Assembly: GCA_964565415.1 (NCBI GenBank)
Contig: CAZMEX010000004.1
Span: 31,223 to 95,222, forward strand
Length of the DNA: 64,000 nt
Direction of reading: 5' to 3'
DNA from: JAIOSM01 sp964565415
GTDB lineage: Bacteria; Desulfobacterota; Desulfobacteria; Desulfobacterales; Desulfobacteraceae
Both the position numbers and the translations under genes were made by a program. This document shows positions 1 through 8,823 of the stretch, in pieces. Below the pieces are notes generated by a model. That model ran no database searches, was not told the DNA's origin, and saw only the letters and a program-made list of their open reading frames with translations. Position 1 is the stretch's first letter; every line of letters starts with the position of its first letter.

Positions 1-1
1 A

Positions 2-445
2 ATGCAAGACCCGGATGCGTTCAGAGAATCATGCGATATTTTATATGAGAGATATAAAGATCAAAATATTGATAAAGTTGTAGGTATTGATGCAAGAGGA
101 TTTGTTTTTGGTGCTGTACTTGCCTATAAACTTGGAATTGGTTTTGTTCCGGTACGTAAAAAAGGTAAATTACCTTATAAGACCATCGAGGAAACCTATA
201 GTCTTGAATATGGTGAAGATACACTTGAGATCCATGAAGATGCCCTTGATAAAGGTGATAAAGTAATTATTGCAGATGATTTGATTGCAACTGGTGGAAC
301 TGTTGGTGCTACGGTAAGTTTAGTTGAAAAATTGGGCGCCCAAATTATAGAGTGTGCCTTTATTGTAGAATTACCAGATCTTAAAGGCAGAGATAAGATA
401 AAAAATTGCAAAGTGTTCTCAATTACCAAATTTGAAGGTGAATAA
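2..445 (+). CDS. apt: Adenine phosphoribosyltransferase, 5'-truncated by window edge
   Basis: This enzyme makes AMP from adenine and PRPP in purine salvage in the cytoplasm. The visible 147 residues contain the family's DPDAF..ILYERY helix, the GIDARGF segment and the PRPP-binding loop VIIADDLIATGGT near residues 88-100. Family members are about 170-180 residues and have some 25-30 residues before the DPDAF segment, so the first Met seen here is probably internal and the true start lies left of the window. A hairpin follows 20 bp after the stop. The family call is secure; only the N-terminus is missing. Confidence 0.93.
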   Translation: MQDPDAFRESCDILYERYKDQNIDKVVGIDARGFVFGAVLAYKLGIGFVPVRKKGKLPYKTIEETYSLEYGEDTLEIHEDALDKGDKVIIADDLIATGGTVGATVSLVEKLGAQIIECAFIVELPDLKGRDKIKNCKVFSITKFEGE

Positions 446-464
446 AAGTAAATAAATCTTTCCT

Positions 465-502
465 GGGAAAAAGGCCAGGACAACATACCTGGCTTTTTTC
501 CC
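465..502 (+). terminator. Hairpin after apt, candidate terminator
   Basis: A 15-bp inverted repeat (465-479 with 488-502) has an 8-base loop. All positions pair except one that pairs as G-T. A T-run lies inside the descending arm rather than after it, so this is either a terminator or an mRNA 3'-end stabiliser for apt. Confidence 0.6.
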
Positions 503-700
503 AAAACTGATTCTATTATCCCTGCCAAGCATGGAAGACCCTCCATTAAACCTTCCTTTTTCTATAATAAAAATAGATACTAAAAAATTAAAGTATTTGC
601 TTTTAGTTACAATCCACGATATTATAATTAATCATAATTCAACAAAATTCGTAAAAATATTTAGTTTAAGTATTGAATCATAAGTCAATCGGAGGAAACC

Positions 701-2422
701 ATGAAACTTAGAATTGGTGCAAAGGTAAATTTTCTTTTAATCGCTGCCCTTTTTATCGTTGGCGGAGTGTCTCTCTTTTTTTCAATCTCATCTCTTCAAA
801 AACAAGGGAAAATTGCCATCAATGAATATCGTACAAGTATTATGCAGGGAAAAAAAGAATTTCTAAAAAATATGGTCAACGTAGCATATAGCATAGCAAA
901 AAACAATTATGACCGCTCCATCGATAAACAAAATGCTCTCAATGCCATTGGCAGCATACGCTATGGCGAAGAAGCAAAAGGTTACTTTTTTATCCAGAAT
1001 TCAAAAGGAGTTAATATACTGCACCCTGTAAAGCCTGAAATTCAAGGAAAGAACATGTTCAATGTTACTGATCCTGATGGAAAATATCTATTTAGAGAAT
1101 TAAATAAAGCTGCTGCCGAAAATAAGCAAGGTGGATTTGTAGATTATATGTGGCCAAAACCAGGTTCAGATAAACCGGTCAAAAAACTCTCTTTTTGCAA
1201 ACGATTTGAAAATCGGGACTGGGATATCGGAACTGGTATTTATATTGACGATATCGAACTTGCCCTTAAAAAAAGAGAAAAAGAAATCAAAAAAGAGATA
1301 ACTAAAGAAATAATCAAAATAGTTGCCATTGTTCTACTGGTTATGCTAGGGGCAATAATTGTTTCTTATTTTGTCATTGTCAAAGGTGTTGTAAGTCCCA
1401 TAAAAAATATAATCGCAATGCTCAAAAACATTGCAGAAGGTGAAGGCGATCTTACAAAGAGAATTGAATACAAATCAGGAGATGAGATCCAGGAACTTGC
1501 AGAGTGGTTCAATAAATTCATTGAAAATACACAGGAGATGATCTCAATTGTTAAGCAGGACTCTAAAAAACTCAATGACTCATCACTGAATTTGTCAAAA
1601 GTATCCAAACAACTTAGTAGTTCTGCTGAGACCACTTCATCTAAAGCAAATACAGTTGCAGCAGCATCAGAGGAGATGACTGCCAATTTAAACTCTGTGG
1701 CATCTGCCATGGAACAGGCAACTGCAAATGTGAATATGGTGGCTTCAGCGTCCGAAGAGATGTCCTCAACCATTAATGAAATTGCACAAAATGCTGAAAA
1801 AGCACGGGCAATAACTGATGATGCTGTGATCAAAACTGATAATGCTTCAACTCAAATTGGTGAACTTGGTAAAGCTGCAAAGGAGATTGGGCAGGTTGTG
1901 GAATCAATAACAGACATATCAGAGCAGGTTAATCTGCTTGCTCTTAATGCTACCATTGAGGCTGCCAGGGCAGGAGAGGCAGGAAAAGGCTTTGCAGTTG
2001 TAGCAAATGAGATTAAAGATCTTGCAAACCAGACTGCCGAATCTTCAAATGAGATTAAAGAGCGTGTTTCAGGAATTCAAAATTCAACGGATGATACAAT
2101 AACTGAGATTGCCAGCATCTCCAAAGTTGTGGCTGAAATAAATAAAATAGTTGCCACCATTGCAACAGCAGTTGAAGAGCAGTCTGCCACCACAAAAGAG
2201 ATCAATGAGAACGTTGCCCAGGTATCGTCTGGTATTGAAGAAGTTAATAATAATGTTTCAGAAGGATCAACTGCCTCCCAGGAAGTAACAAATGAAATAG
2301 CTGAAGTTGATCAATCCTCCAAGGAGATAGCACAATCAAGCTCCAATATTAAAGAAGATGCTGAAAAACTTGCAGGGCTGTCACAAAACCTTACTGAAAT
2401 GATGAATAAATTTAAAGTGTAA
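701..2422 (+). CDS. Methyl-accepting chemotaxis protein with single Cache domain
   Basis: This is a transmembrane chemoreceptor of 573 residues. TM1 is at about residues 9-31. A periplasmic single Cache (sCache_2-like) domain covers about 45-175 and carries the typical GYFFI.N..G..ILHP and D.GTGIYIDDIE segments. TM2 is at about 203-228, followed by a HAMP domain to about 285 and the cytoplasmic signalling domain from about 330. The hairpin tip reads QVNLLALNATIEAARAGEAG (about 404-423). The start is set by a GGAGG element about 6 bp before the ATG. No NWETF-like CheR tether is seen at the C-terminus. The gene stands alone, away from the che operon, so which array it joins is unknown. The ligand is probably a small organic acid, by analogy with related Cache domains only. 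Confidence 0.92.
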   Translation: MKLRIGAKVNFLLIAALFIVGGVSLFFSISSLQKQGKIAINEYRTSIMQGKKEFLKNMVNVAYSIAKNNYDRSIDKQNALNAIGSIRYGEEAKGYFFIQNSKGVNILHPVKPEIQGKNMFNVTDPDGKYLFRELNKAAAENKQGGFVDYMWPKPGSDKPVKKLSFCKRFENRDWDIGTGIYIDDIELALKKREKEIKKEITKEIIKIVAIVLLVMLGAIIVSYFVIVKGVVSPIKNIIAMLKNIAEGEGDLTKRIEYKSGDEIQELAEWFNKFIENTQEMISIVKQDSKKLNDSSLNLSKVSKQLSSSAETTSSKANTVAAASEEMTANLNSVASAMEQATANVNMVASASEEMSSTINEIAQNAEKARAITDDAVIKTDNASTQIGELGKAAKEIGQVVESITDISEQVNLLALNATIEAARAGEAGKGFAVVANEIKDLANQTAESSNEIKERVSGIQNSTDDTITEIASISKVVAEINKIVATIATAVEEQSATTKEINENVAQVSSGIEEVNNNVSEGSTASQEVTNEIAEVDQSSKEIAQSSSNIKEDAEKLAGLSQNLTEMMNKFKV

Positions 2423-2452
2423 AGAACAGGGTATGCAACAAATTGGTTTTCC

Positions 2453-2517
2453 AATGCGACGAAACTTCTTCGTCTCATTGATGGTTCACTGATGACAATA
2501 TTTAGTCACCTTTTTTC
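2453..2517. terminator. Hairpins between convergent genes
   Basis: An 11-bp stem with one mismatch (2453-2463 with 2469-2479) follows the MCP stop. A short TGAC/GTCA stem and a run of six T lie at about 2493-2517. The converging genes on either side make a termination role plausible. Confidence 0.45.
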
Positions 2518-2531
2518 GTAATATAACAGAT

Positions 2532-4196
2532 TCATATTCCTCTGTTTTTATTTAATGATTTTATACCAACAAATAAAGGCAGAATACTACAACTCAAAAC
2601 AATTATGAAAAGCCATATGCCTGTAATTACAAGAAGAGTGTTTTCTGCCTGATGGGTTATTTTTGCAATAATCCCCAGGTGCAGTATCAAGCCTGTGGGT
2701 ACAATACTCACAACCATGAAACCAAGACTCAATATAAGGTTCAAGGTCCCTCCAAATCCTGAAACAATTGCTGCAGGGTTTCTCTGTTTAAGGTCTATGA
2801 ATATCGCTCCAAGTCCTGTTGATAACCCGCAAATTGCAATGGAAACAGATATTATAAGGATTATGGTTATAATTTGAATCTCTTTTTGGACATTGAGCAT
2901 GGATGAAGATATCAGAATAAGGGTTACACTGATGATTATCATTGCAAAAAGGGAGGAAAAAAACTTTGTTAAAACAATTCGTTTCATGCTTGCAGGTGAT
3001 AGCCCTATCACCCAGAAGCCCTGTCCTTCCAAGCTCAACTGTGGATATATGAACCTTGAACCAAGGGAAGATAAAACCATGGAAAGGCAAAAAACATTTA
3101 AAAAAGCAATCATATTTCTCCACATGGCATCTATGGTGTGATAATTAAAATTTCTTATGTTAATAAAATATAACCCCATCAGACCAAAGAAAATTATCAT
3201 TTGAGACCATTGAACAGGATCACGGAAAAAAACCCTGATATCCTTTTTGATCATTGCCTTAATATCATGGGGCAAATAAATTTTATCAAGCCATTTAAAT
3301 AAAACTGGTGCTCTTTTATTATTTGACCTTCCTTCCGTAGTTGAAAGCCATGTAGTATAGAACAGCAATCCACCAATATCATTGATTATCACCAAAAGAA
3401 AAATTGCTGTTAACATTAAAAGCAGCCAGTACATAAGCCCTCGAAAAATCTGCCCGTGGGTCAGAGCCATTATTCCCTCGGAGGTCCAAAAACTTGGCAG
3501 CATTGGATTTGATGCTGAATTTAACCCGGGAAGTATGGTGGATATATTAAATACTTCCATGGTTTTATCAGCAGCAGGGTCAGAATTGATTAATAAAGCA
3601 ATGATCAATATCACACCTGCACCCAGGACTGAAGAGGAGAGAATTTTTTTAGACTTTGGGATAAATCTTACAAAAATTATGATGAAGATTGAGCCAGCTG
3701 CAGAACAAATTATTAAAAACGGTATTGAAAAAACCAATGTCCACATTGCAAAAAAAGGCGACATTTCATTGTATGCAGCATAGGCCCCGACAAAGGGAAT
3801 AATAATAAAAATAAATGCCCAGGACGAAAGCAGGGTTGATTCAAAAAATTTATAAAGGGTAATCTGGTTGTAATCCACAGGTCTTACAAGCAGAAAAGGG
3901 ATCTCTTCAGATCTGAATATTGTTGAATACGATGTGATTATGCTTGAAAACACAAGCATAACTCCCATGCCAAGAAAGAAGAATGTAAACAATTTATCAA
4001 TAATAATATTTCCAAATCCGCCCATGGTATTAAAATAGCGAAATCCGCTGTAGAACATTAAGGACATGCCAGATATTAAGACAATTACTGAGCAGAGGAT
4101 AAATAAAACTTTTAATTTTGACTGAACACTCAATATCCTGCCAAGATTTAAAAAGTTGTACTTAATTCTTTTTAATAATGCTCTCTCAATGGACAT
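2532..4196 (-). CDS. ABC-type transporter permease, multi-spanning membrane protein
   Basis: This is a hydrophobic protein of 554 residues with about twelve predicted membrane segments in two halves, separated by a charged cytoplasmic stretch (about residues 295-330, KAMIKKDIRVFFRDPVQW). The layout matches the 'putative ABC exporter' permeases (ABC_tran_2-like) that pair with a separate ATPase. Its ATG lies one base after the TGA of the ATPase gene, so the two are almost certainly translationally coupled. The substrate cannot be read from sequence. The third gene of the operon, a transglutaminase-like protein, suggests cell-envelope or peptide export. Confidence 0.8.
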   Translation of the reverse strand: MSIERALLKRIKYNFLNLGRILSVQSKLKVLFILCSVIVLISGMSLMFYSGFRYFNTMGGFGNIIIDKLFTFFFLGMGVMLVFSSIITSYSTIFRSEEIPFLLVRPVDYNQITLYKFFESTLLSSWAFIFIIIPFVGAYAAYNEMSPFFAMWTLVFSIPFLIICSAAGSIFIIIFVRFIPKSKKILSSSVLGAGVILIIALLINSDPAADKTMEVFNISTILPGLNSASNPMLPSFWTSEGIMALTHGQIFRGLMYWLLLMLTAIFLLVIINDIGGLLFYTTWLSTTEGRSNNKRAPVLFKWLDKIYLPHDIKAMIKKDIRVFFRDPVQWSQMIIFFGLMGLYFINIRNFNYHTIDAMWRNMIAFLNVFCLSMVLSSLGSRFIYPQLSLEGQGFWVIGLSPASMKRIVLTKFFSSLFAMIIISVTLILISSSMLNVQKEIQIITIILIISVSIAICGLSTGLGAIFIDLKQRNPAAIVSGFGGTLNLILSLGFMVVSIVPTGLILHLGIIAKITHQAENTLLVITGIWLFIIVLSCSILPLFVGIKSLNKNRGI

Positions 4197-4197
4197 A

Positions 4198-4983
4198 TCA
4201 ATACTTACCAGTAAGGTTTAAAAAAATATCCTCAAGATTGTTCTTGGAATGTCTTTGATAAAGTTCCTGAAGAGTTCCCTGTTCAACAAGTTCTCCTCGC
4301 AGTATTATCCCGATCCTATGGGCAATATCCTCTGCCAGAGCCAGAATATGTGTGGTTAAGAAAATAGTCATCCCATTTTTTGCTTTCTCTTTTAAAAGGT
4401 CTTTAATAAGACGGATGGTGTATGGATCAAGACCTATCAGAGGTTCATCAATAAAGAGAATCTCAGGATCATGCAAAAAAGTTGCAGCATAAATCAGCCT
4501 CTGGCGCAAACCATGGGAAAGATCTTTAACAAGTACATTTTTGTAATCAATCAACCCAAAGAGAGCAAAATACTCTTCAAGTTTTTTATTAATGGAATCC
4601 ATGGGTATATCATATAGCTCTCCTGTGAATTCAAAATACTCTGTGGTTGTAAGTCTTTCATACAAATAGGGCATATCCGGGATATAACCGATTATCTTTT
4701 TTGAAGAGAGATGATCCTTTTCAGGATCTATTCCATTGATCAATACTGTTCCTGAAGATGCGCGCAGCAACCCTGTTAGTATTTTAATGGTAGTGGTTTT
4801 GCCAGCACCATTTGGTCCTAGAAAACAAAACAACTCACCCTTGGGGATATTAAGATTCAAATTTTTTACTGCTTTGATGCTGTGCAAAGTCTTCAGATCT
4901 TCTGGGTCTTCTGGGTCTTCTGGGCCTTCTGGGTTTCTACTTTTTGAGCCATAAATTTTTGATAATTTATCAGTTCTTATCAT
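4198..4983 (-). CDS. ABC transporter ATP-binding protein with 9-bp tandem repeat insert
   Basis: This nucleotide-binding subunit powers the adjacent permease. It shows Walker A GPNGAGKTT, signature LSHGLRQR, Walker B ILFIDEPLIGLDP and the switch histidine in TTHIL. The length (about 261 aa) is normal for the family. I chose the ATG at 4983, which has AGAGG six bases upstream, over a TTG two codons earlier. Either start overlaps the end of the preceding transglutaminase gene. Four 9-bp repeats between the first strand and the A-loop region encode a Pro-Glu-Asp-rich insert (PEGPEDPEDPED) at residues about 18-29, in a position where homologues normally have a tight turn. Confidence 0.92.
   Translation of the reverse strand: MIRTDKLSKIYGSKSRNPEGPEDPEDPEDLKTLHSIKAVKNLNLNIPKGELFCFLGPNGAGKTTTIKILTGLLRASSGTVLINGIDPEKDHLSSKKIIGYIPDMPYLYERLTTTEYFEFTGELYDIPMDSINKKLEEYFALFGLIDYKNVLVKDLSHGLRQRLIYAATFLHDPEILFIDEPLIGLDPYTIRLIKDLLKEKAKNGMTIFLTTHILALAEDIAHRIGIILRGELVEQGTLQELYQRHSKNNLEDIFLNLTGKY
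4898..4933. repeat. 9-bp tandem repeat, four copies, inside ABC ATPase gene
   Basis: Four head-to-tail copies of TCTTCTGGG (plus strand; the last begins CC) keep the reading frame and encode Pro-Glu/Asp-Asp/Gly triplets on the minus strand. A multiple-of-three unit can change copy number without breaking the gene. Confidence 0.9.
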
Positions 4984-6532
4984 AAACAACCTCTGTTATT
5001 TCAATTCTGAGCTGCCCCATGAGGGAGAGTAATTGAAACTGATTTCCAATCTCTCCATTTACTATGGCAATATGTGTTGTATCAACATATATCTGGCCCC
5101 AGGTGGGATCCATTTCACGCCAAGTACCATTAAGGTAAACCGCAGGCCAGGCATGATAATAGAATCTATCTTTAGAAAAAACAAGACCTGTTATAATCCT
5201 TGTGGGAATTTTTACAGCCCTTGCAAGGGCTGTAAAAAGATAGGTATGCTCGTTGCAATCACCCCTCATTGTATGGAGCACATCAAGTGCAGAAGGCAGG
5301 CTTATGGTCATCTCCTTTTTAACATTTTCATGCACCCATTTAAAAATCGCTTCTGCCTTGGCTTTATCATAACTATCTTTTGAAAAATCCCCATCAAGAT
5401 TGCGTACAATTTTTTCTGCAGCCTTGATTATTTTTGGATGATCTGACTGTACTGATGCTGTTGCTGCCAACGCTTTTTTAAAATCATCATCAGATAATTT
5501 TTCACCATGTAAAAGCTCTTTTTTCCTGCCATTAATTATCACAAGTTCTGTCACAGTGTCATTTGAGACCAATATCTCCTGCCTGTCTGATTCAAAGTTT
5601 ACTTTTCTTAAATCCACACCCTCGAGTTTCAATCTGATTTTATCTGCATCAGGGTCAACAGGCAGACCTTCTGGTAAAATTGCCAGTATGTCAAGAATAT
5701 CGCTCTTATTATCAGATTTCTCAACACTTTGCAGTGCCTGTCTGCTGGTGCTTTTTTCCATTACCCAGCCAAAGGGTGTACTCTGCCTTACAGCCTGTCC
5801 TGTTAAAGAATCAATCCAGAGCTTTGAAACAGCACCTTTCATATTAATAGAGATGAGGGTTGTATCGTACTCTCTGTTTCCAATTGTAATCTTCTCTTTT
5901 CGCATACCAGTAAATAGAATATTTGCCTTGGACATTGTAACAGGATCAAAGGTTAAAATCGTCAATTTCTGACCGGGGTTTAAGTTTTTCATTGCCATTT
6001 CAGTCATTGGCGAATAAATCACAACATCTTCAGGAATTTTTATCTCTCTTGTCTGGTTTGTATTAGCCGTTGATGTTGTAATCTCAAATATTTCCCCTTT
6101 AATTTTTTTACCATCAATCTTTAATGAGTAACCTGTAGATTTAATGTGAAAATAAAATTTCTGGAGCTGATAAATATTATTCAAAACTGAAGTGGTTGTT
6201 ATCCTGATATGTTGATCAAAGCCTGCAATATTAATGGAAAAATTTAAAGCATTTTCTATTTTGTAATGATTTACAGGGTCAGATTTCTCAACTTCCATTT
6301 TTGTATAGCTGTATCCAACAGGTGAATCATCCACTAATATTCGCATCCAGGAATCAATAAGAAGAACATCTTTTGATATAATACTTTTGTAACCATCTAA
6401 TTTATGGGTAAAAAATTCAGGATAGGCTTCATATCTTACAAGCCATCCAAACAAACCTAACCATGCCAGAGGCAGAATAACCCTTAGAAAATAAAACTTT
6501 TTTCCTCTTTTTTTAAGGCTGATCAATTTCAT
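4970..6532 (-). CDS. Membrane-anchored transglutaminase-like protein
   Basis: This 520-residue protein has one N-terminal membrane segment (about residues 15-36), a long beta-rich extracytoplasmic region, and a C-terminal transglutaminase-like core. The core has the full Cys-His-Asp triad: MRGDCNEH (Cys), RFYYHAWP (His) and WREMDPTWG (Asp). Bacterial relatives act as proteases, amidases or peptide ligases on the outer side of the membrane; the reaction here is unknown. It is first in a three-gene operon and its end overlaps the ABC ATPase. The pairing suggests it processes or senses what the ABC system moves. A candidate promoter ends almost at the ATG. Confidence 0.82.
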   Translation of the reverse strand: MKLISLKKRGKKFYFLRVILPLAWLGLFGWLVRYEAYPEFFTHKLDGYKSIISKDVLLIDSWMRILVDDSPVGYSYTKMEVEKSDPVNHYKIENALNFSINIAGFDQHIRITTTSVLNNIYQLQKFYFHIKSTGYSLKIDGKKIKGEIFEITTSTANTNQTREIKIPEDVVIYSPMTEMAMKNLNPGQKLTILTFDPVTMSKANILFTGMRKEKITIGNREYDTTLISINMKGAVSKLWIDSLTGQAVRQSTPFGWVMEKSTSRQALQSVEKSDNKSDILDILAILPEGLPVDPDADKIRLKLEGVDLRKVNFESDRQEILVSNDTVTELVIINGRKKELLHGEKLSDDDFKKALAATASVQSDHPKIIKAAEKIVRNLDGDFSKDSYDKAKAEAIFKWVHENVKKEMTISLPSALDVLHTMRGDCNEHTYLFTALARAVKIPTRIITGLVFSKDRFYYHAWPAVYLNGTWREMDPTWGQIYVDTTHIAIVNGEIGNQFQLLSLMGQLRIEITEVVYDKN

Positions 6533-6538
6533 CTGGCT

Positions 6539-6567
6539 ATTTTATCAATCTGTAAGCTATGTGTAAA
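6539..6567 (-). promoter_or_regulatory. Candidate sigma-70-type promoter of transglutaminase/ABC operon
   Basis: Read on the minus strand, TTTACA and TAAAAT are separated by 17 bp and each matches consensus at five of six bases. The -10 ends only 6 bases before the ATG at 6532, so the predicted transcript would have almost no leader. Confidence 0.5.
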
Positions 6568-6634
6568 GCACAATCGTGCTGAGTGGCAGTGGAACAATTA
6601 ACAGTAGCAACAAGATACAAATAAATATAATTGC

Positions 6635-6663
6635 TTGAAATATTATACTTTTAAGGATATTAT
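6635..6663 (+). promoter_or_regulatory. Candidate sigma-70-type promoter of receiver-kinase gene
   Basis: TTGAAA and TATTAT have a 17-bp spacer, each five of six to consensus. Transcription would start near 6670, about 83 bases before the ATG at 6753. Confidence 0.55.
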
Positions 6664-6752
6664 AAAAATATATTTTAAACTCTTAATAACGTTTCTCTTT
6701 TTCTCCTTGCTCATTTAGCTGATTATGCTGGGATTATTGACTGGAATACAAT

Positions 6753-8000
6753 ATGAAAATTCTTATTGCCGAAGACGACTATATCTCAAGGCTTTTATTA
6801 AAAAAATCCATTGCAGCAATGGGTCATGAAGTACTTGAAGCTGTAAATGGAAAACAAGCGTGGAAAATGTTTGAAGAGAATAAGCCGCCTATGATAATCA
6901 CAGACTGGATGATGCCGGAAATGGATGGGTTGGAACTTTGTCAGAAAATAAGGAGTTTTAACAAAACAACTTATTTTTATATTATGCTTTTAACTGCAAA
7001 AGATAAAACATCTGATCTTGTGGAAGTGTTTACTGCAGGTGCCGATGATTACATTACAAAACCTTTTAAACCCGATGAGTTAAAATCCAGAATAAATACA
7101 GGGAAAAGGGTTCTAAAATTACAGCATGAGATGTCTGAAAAAAACAGAGCGCTTGATAAAGCCCTGAAGGAGCTGCAGGAGACCCAGTCCCAGATACTGC
7201 AATCTGAAAAAATGGCTTCCATAGGGCAGCTGGCAGCCGGTGTTGCCCATGAGATTAACAATCCCATTGGTTTTGTGGGGAGCAACCTTTCAACTCTTAC
7301 TGATTACTTAAAAGATTTTACCACCCTTTTAGATTACTACAAATCAATGAAACAAAACCTGAAAGATACAAATTTAGACAAATCACCAGATAGCATAAAA
7401 ACAATAGTTGCAACCATTGATGAGTATGAAACTGACATTGATATTGAATATTTAAAAGAAGACATAACTGAACTTTTAAGCGATTGTATTGAAGGGACAA
7501 AAAGGGTAGGAAAAATCGTTGCTGACCTGAAAAACTTTGCCCACCCGGGAAATGAAAAACTTAAACTTATGAATATAAATAAGGGGATAGAGTCAACTTT
7601 GAACGTAGTAAATAATGAGATTAAATATAAAGCTGAAGTTACAAAAAAATTTGGCAAGATCTCTTTTGTGGAAGGATATCCCCAGCAGGTCAATCAAGTT
7701 TTTATGAATATTTTAGTAAATGCTGCCCAGGCTATTGAAGAAAAAGGAAAGATACATATTGAAACACAACAGGAGAATAAAAATGTCAAGATAACAATCT
7801 CTGACAATGGATCAGGAATTGCAAAAGAAAATATTCCAAAAATATTTGACCCTTTTTTCACAACAAAGCCTGTGGGCAAAGGCACGGGTCTGGGAATGAA
7901 TATCGCCTATAATATCATTAAAAAGCATAAAGGAACCATTGGCATCAAAAGTAAAGTAGGAAAAGGGACAACTTTTACAATAATATTGCCGGGGAAATAG
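6753..8000 (+). CDS. Receiver-histidine kinase hybrid (REC-HisKA-HATPase)
   Basis: This soluble signalling kinase has 415 residues and no membrane segment. The N-terminal receiver (1-120) has the acidic pair EDD (7-9), phospho-acceptor Asp51 in ITDWMMPEMDG and the conserved Lys in TKPF. A coiled coil leads to the phosphorylated His166 in GVAHEINNP, followed by N, DNGSG, DPFFTT and GTGLGMN ATP-binding boxes. Receiver-first kinases usually act inside phosphorelays, taking a signal from another kinase. It is followed after three bases by a receiver-PAS gene, probably its partner, and lies opposite an operon of three receiver proteins. Confidence 0.92.
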   Translation: MKILIAEDDYISRLLLKKSIAAMGHEVLEAVNGKQAWKMFEENKPPMIITDWMMPEMDGLELCQKIRSFNKTTYFYIMLLTAKDKTSDLVEVFTAGADDYITKPFKPDELKSRINTGKRVLKLQHEMSEKNRALDKALKELQETQSQILQSEKMASIGQLAAGVAHEINNPIGFVGSNLSTLTDYLKDFTTLLDYYKSMKQNLKDTNLDKSPDSIKTIVATIDEYETDIDIEYLKEDITELLSDCIEGTKRVGKIVADLKNFAHPGNEKLKLMNINKGIESTLNVVNNEIKYKAEVTKKFGKISFVEGYPQQVNQVFMNILVNAAQAIEEKGKIHIETQQENKNVKITISDNGSGIAKENIPKIFDPFFTTKPVGKGTGLGMNIAYNIIKKHKGTIGIKSKVGKGTTFTIILPGK

Positions 8001-8003
8001 CCC

Positions 8004-8759
8004 ATGGATATAGACAAAGATATTGAGTATACCAGCACACTTCTTTTGGTTGATGATGAAAAAAGTGTTTTAAATACATTGAAACGTCTGCTGAGAAAAG
8101 AGGAGTATAAAATAATTACAGCATCAAGCGGAGCAGAAGGACTTGAAGTATTAAAAAACAATAATGTTCAGGTTATAATTTCTGATCAGAGAATGCCACA
8201 AATGAGCGGAACCGAATTTTTCTCAGAAGTCATAAAAGAGTTTCCTGATATCGTCAGAATCATCCTTTCAGGCTATACTGATGTGGATGCAGTGATAGAC
8301 ACAATAAATGAAGGAAATATTTACAAATTTTTCCACAAACCATGGAGTGATCAAAGTTTAATATTAGAGATAAGGCAGGCTTTTGAACATTACAAACTTG
8401 TACAGGATAACACTCGCCTGAGTTTTCAAAATAAGGCACTTGTACTATACCATGCGGTTTTGGAGAATATCCCTCTTCCGGTTATTGGGATTAATACAGA
8501 GAAAACCATTGCGATTTATAATACAAAGGCATCAGATATTCAGCTTGAAAATGTAAACATTCAAATTGGATCTAAAATTTCAGATGCATTTCCTGAAAAA
8601 ATCGTAAGAATCATAAACAACTGCTTTAAAAACAAGGGTGCTGAAACTTTAGAATATTTAAGTTCAACCAGGGAATCATATCTAATCATCTGTACACCCT
8701 TTACAGGTCGTTTTAAAGACAAAGGCGCTGTTTTATCATTTATGCCGGCACTTAACTGA
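8004..8759 (+). CDS. Receiver protein with C-terminal PAS-like domain
   Basis: Residues about 12-130 form a receiver with DDE, ISDQRMPQMSGTEF (phospho-acceptor Asp) and FHKPW (Lys). The rest (about 148-250, from NIPLPVIGINTEKTI) looks like a PAS fold. There is no DNA-binding, HD-GYP or GGDEF output, so it may work through protein contacts. The receiver subtype (DQRMP..SGTEF, SGYTDVDA) is the same as in the three proteins encoded on the opposite strand at 8.8-14.9 kb, which suggests one linked circuit. It is probably co-transcribed with the preceding kinase. Confidence 0.82.
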   Translation: MDIDKDIEYTSTLLLVDDEKSVLNTLKRLLRKEEYKIITASSGAEGLEVLKNNNVQVIISDQRMPQMSGTEFFSEVIKEFPDIVRIILSGYTDVDAVIDTINEGNIYKFFHKPWSDQSLILEIRQAFEHYKLVQDNTRLSFQNKALVLYHAVLENIPLPVIGINTEKTIAIYNTKASDIQLENVNIQIGSKISDAFPEKIVRIINNCFKNKGAETLEYLSSTRESYLIICTPFTGRFKDKGAVLSFMPALN

Positions 8760-8823
8760 TTTTGTTGAGGATATTTTGCAGTGACGACATACTGAAAGCT
8801 CTGCCATTGATGTGATCATTAAC

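Noticed and set aside
1366..1833. 155-codon minus-strand frame inside the first MCP gene
   Set aside because: Composition mirrors the coiled-coil coding strand; a typical shadow of a Ser/Ala/Glu-rich MCP gene.
2330..2422. CheR-tether pentapeptide at the C-terminus of the first MCP
   Set aside because: The protein ends in NKFKV with no aromatic-acidic tether motif.
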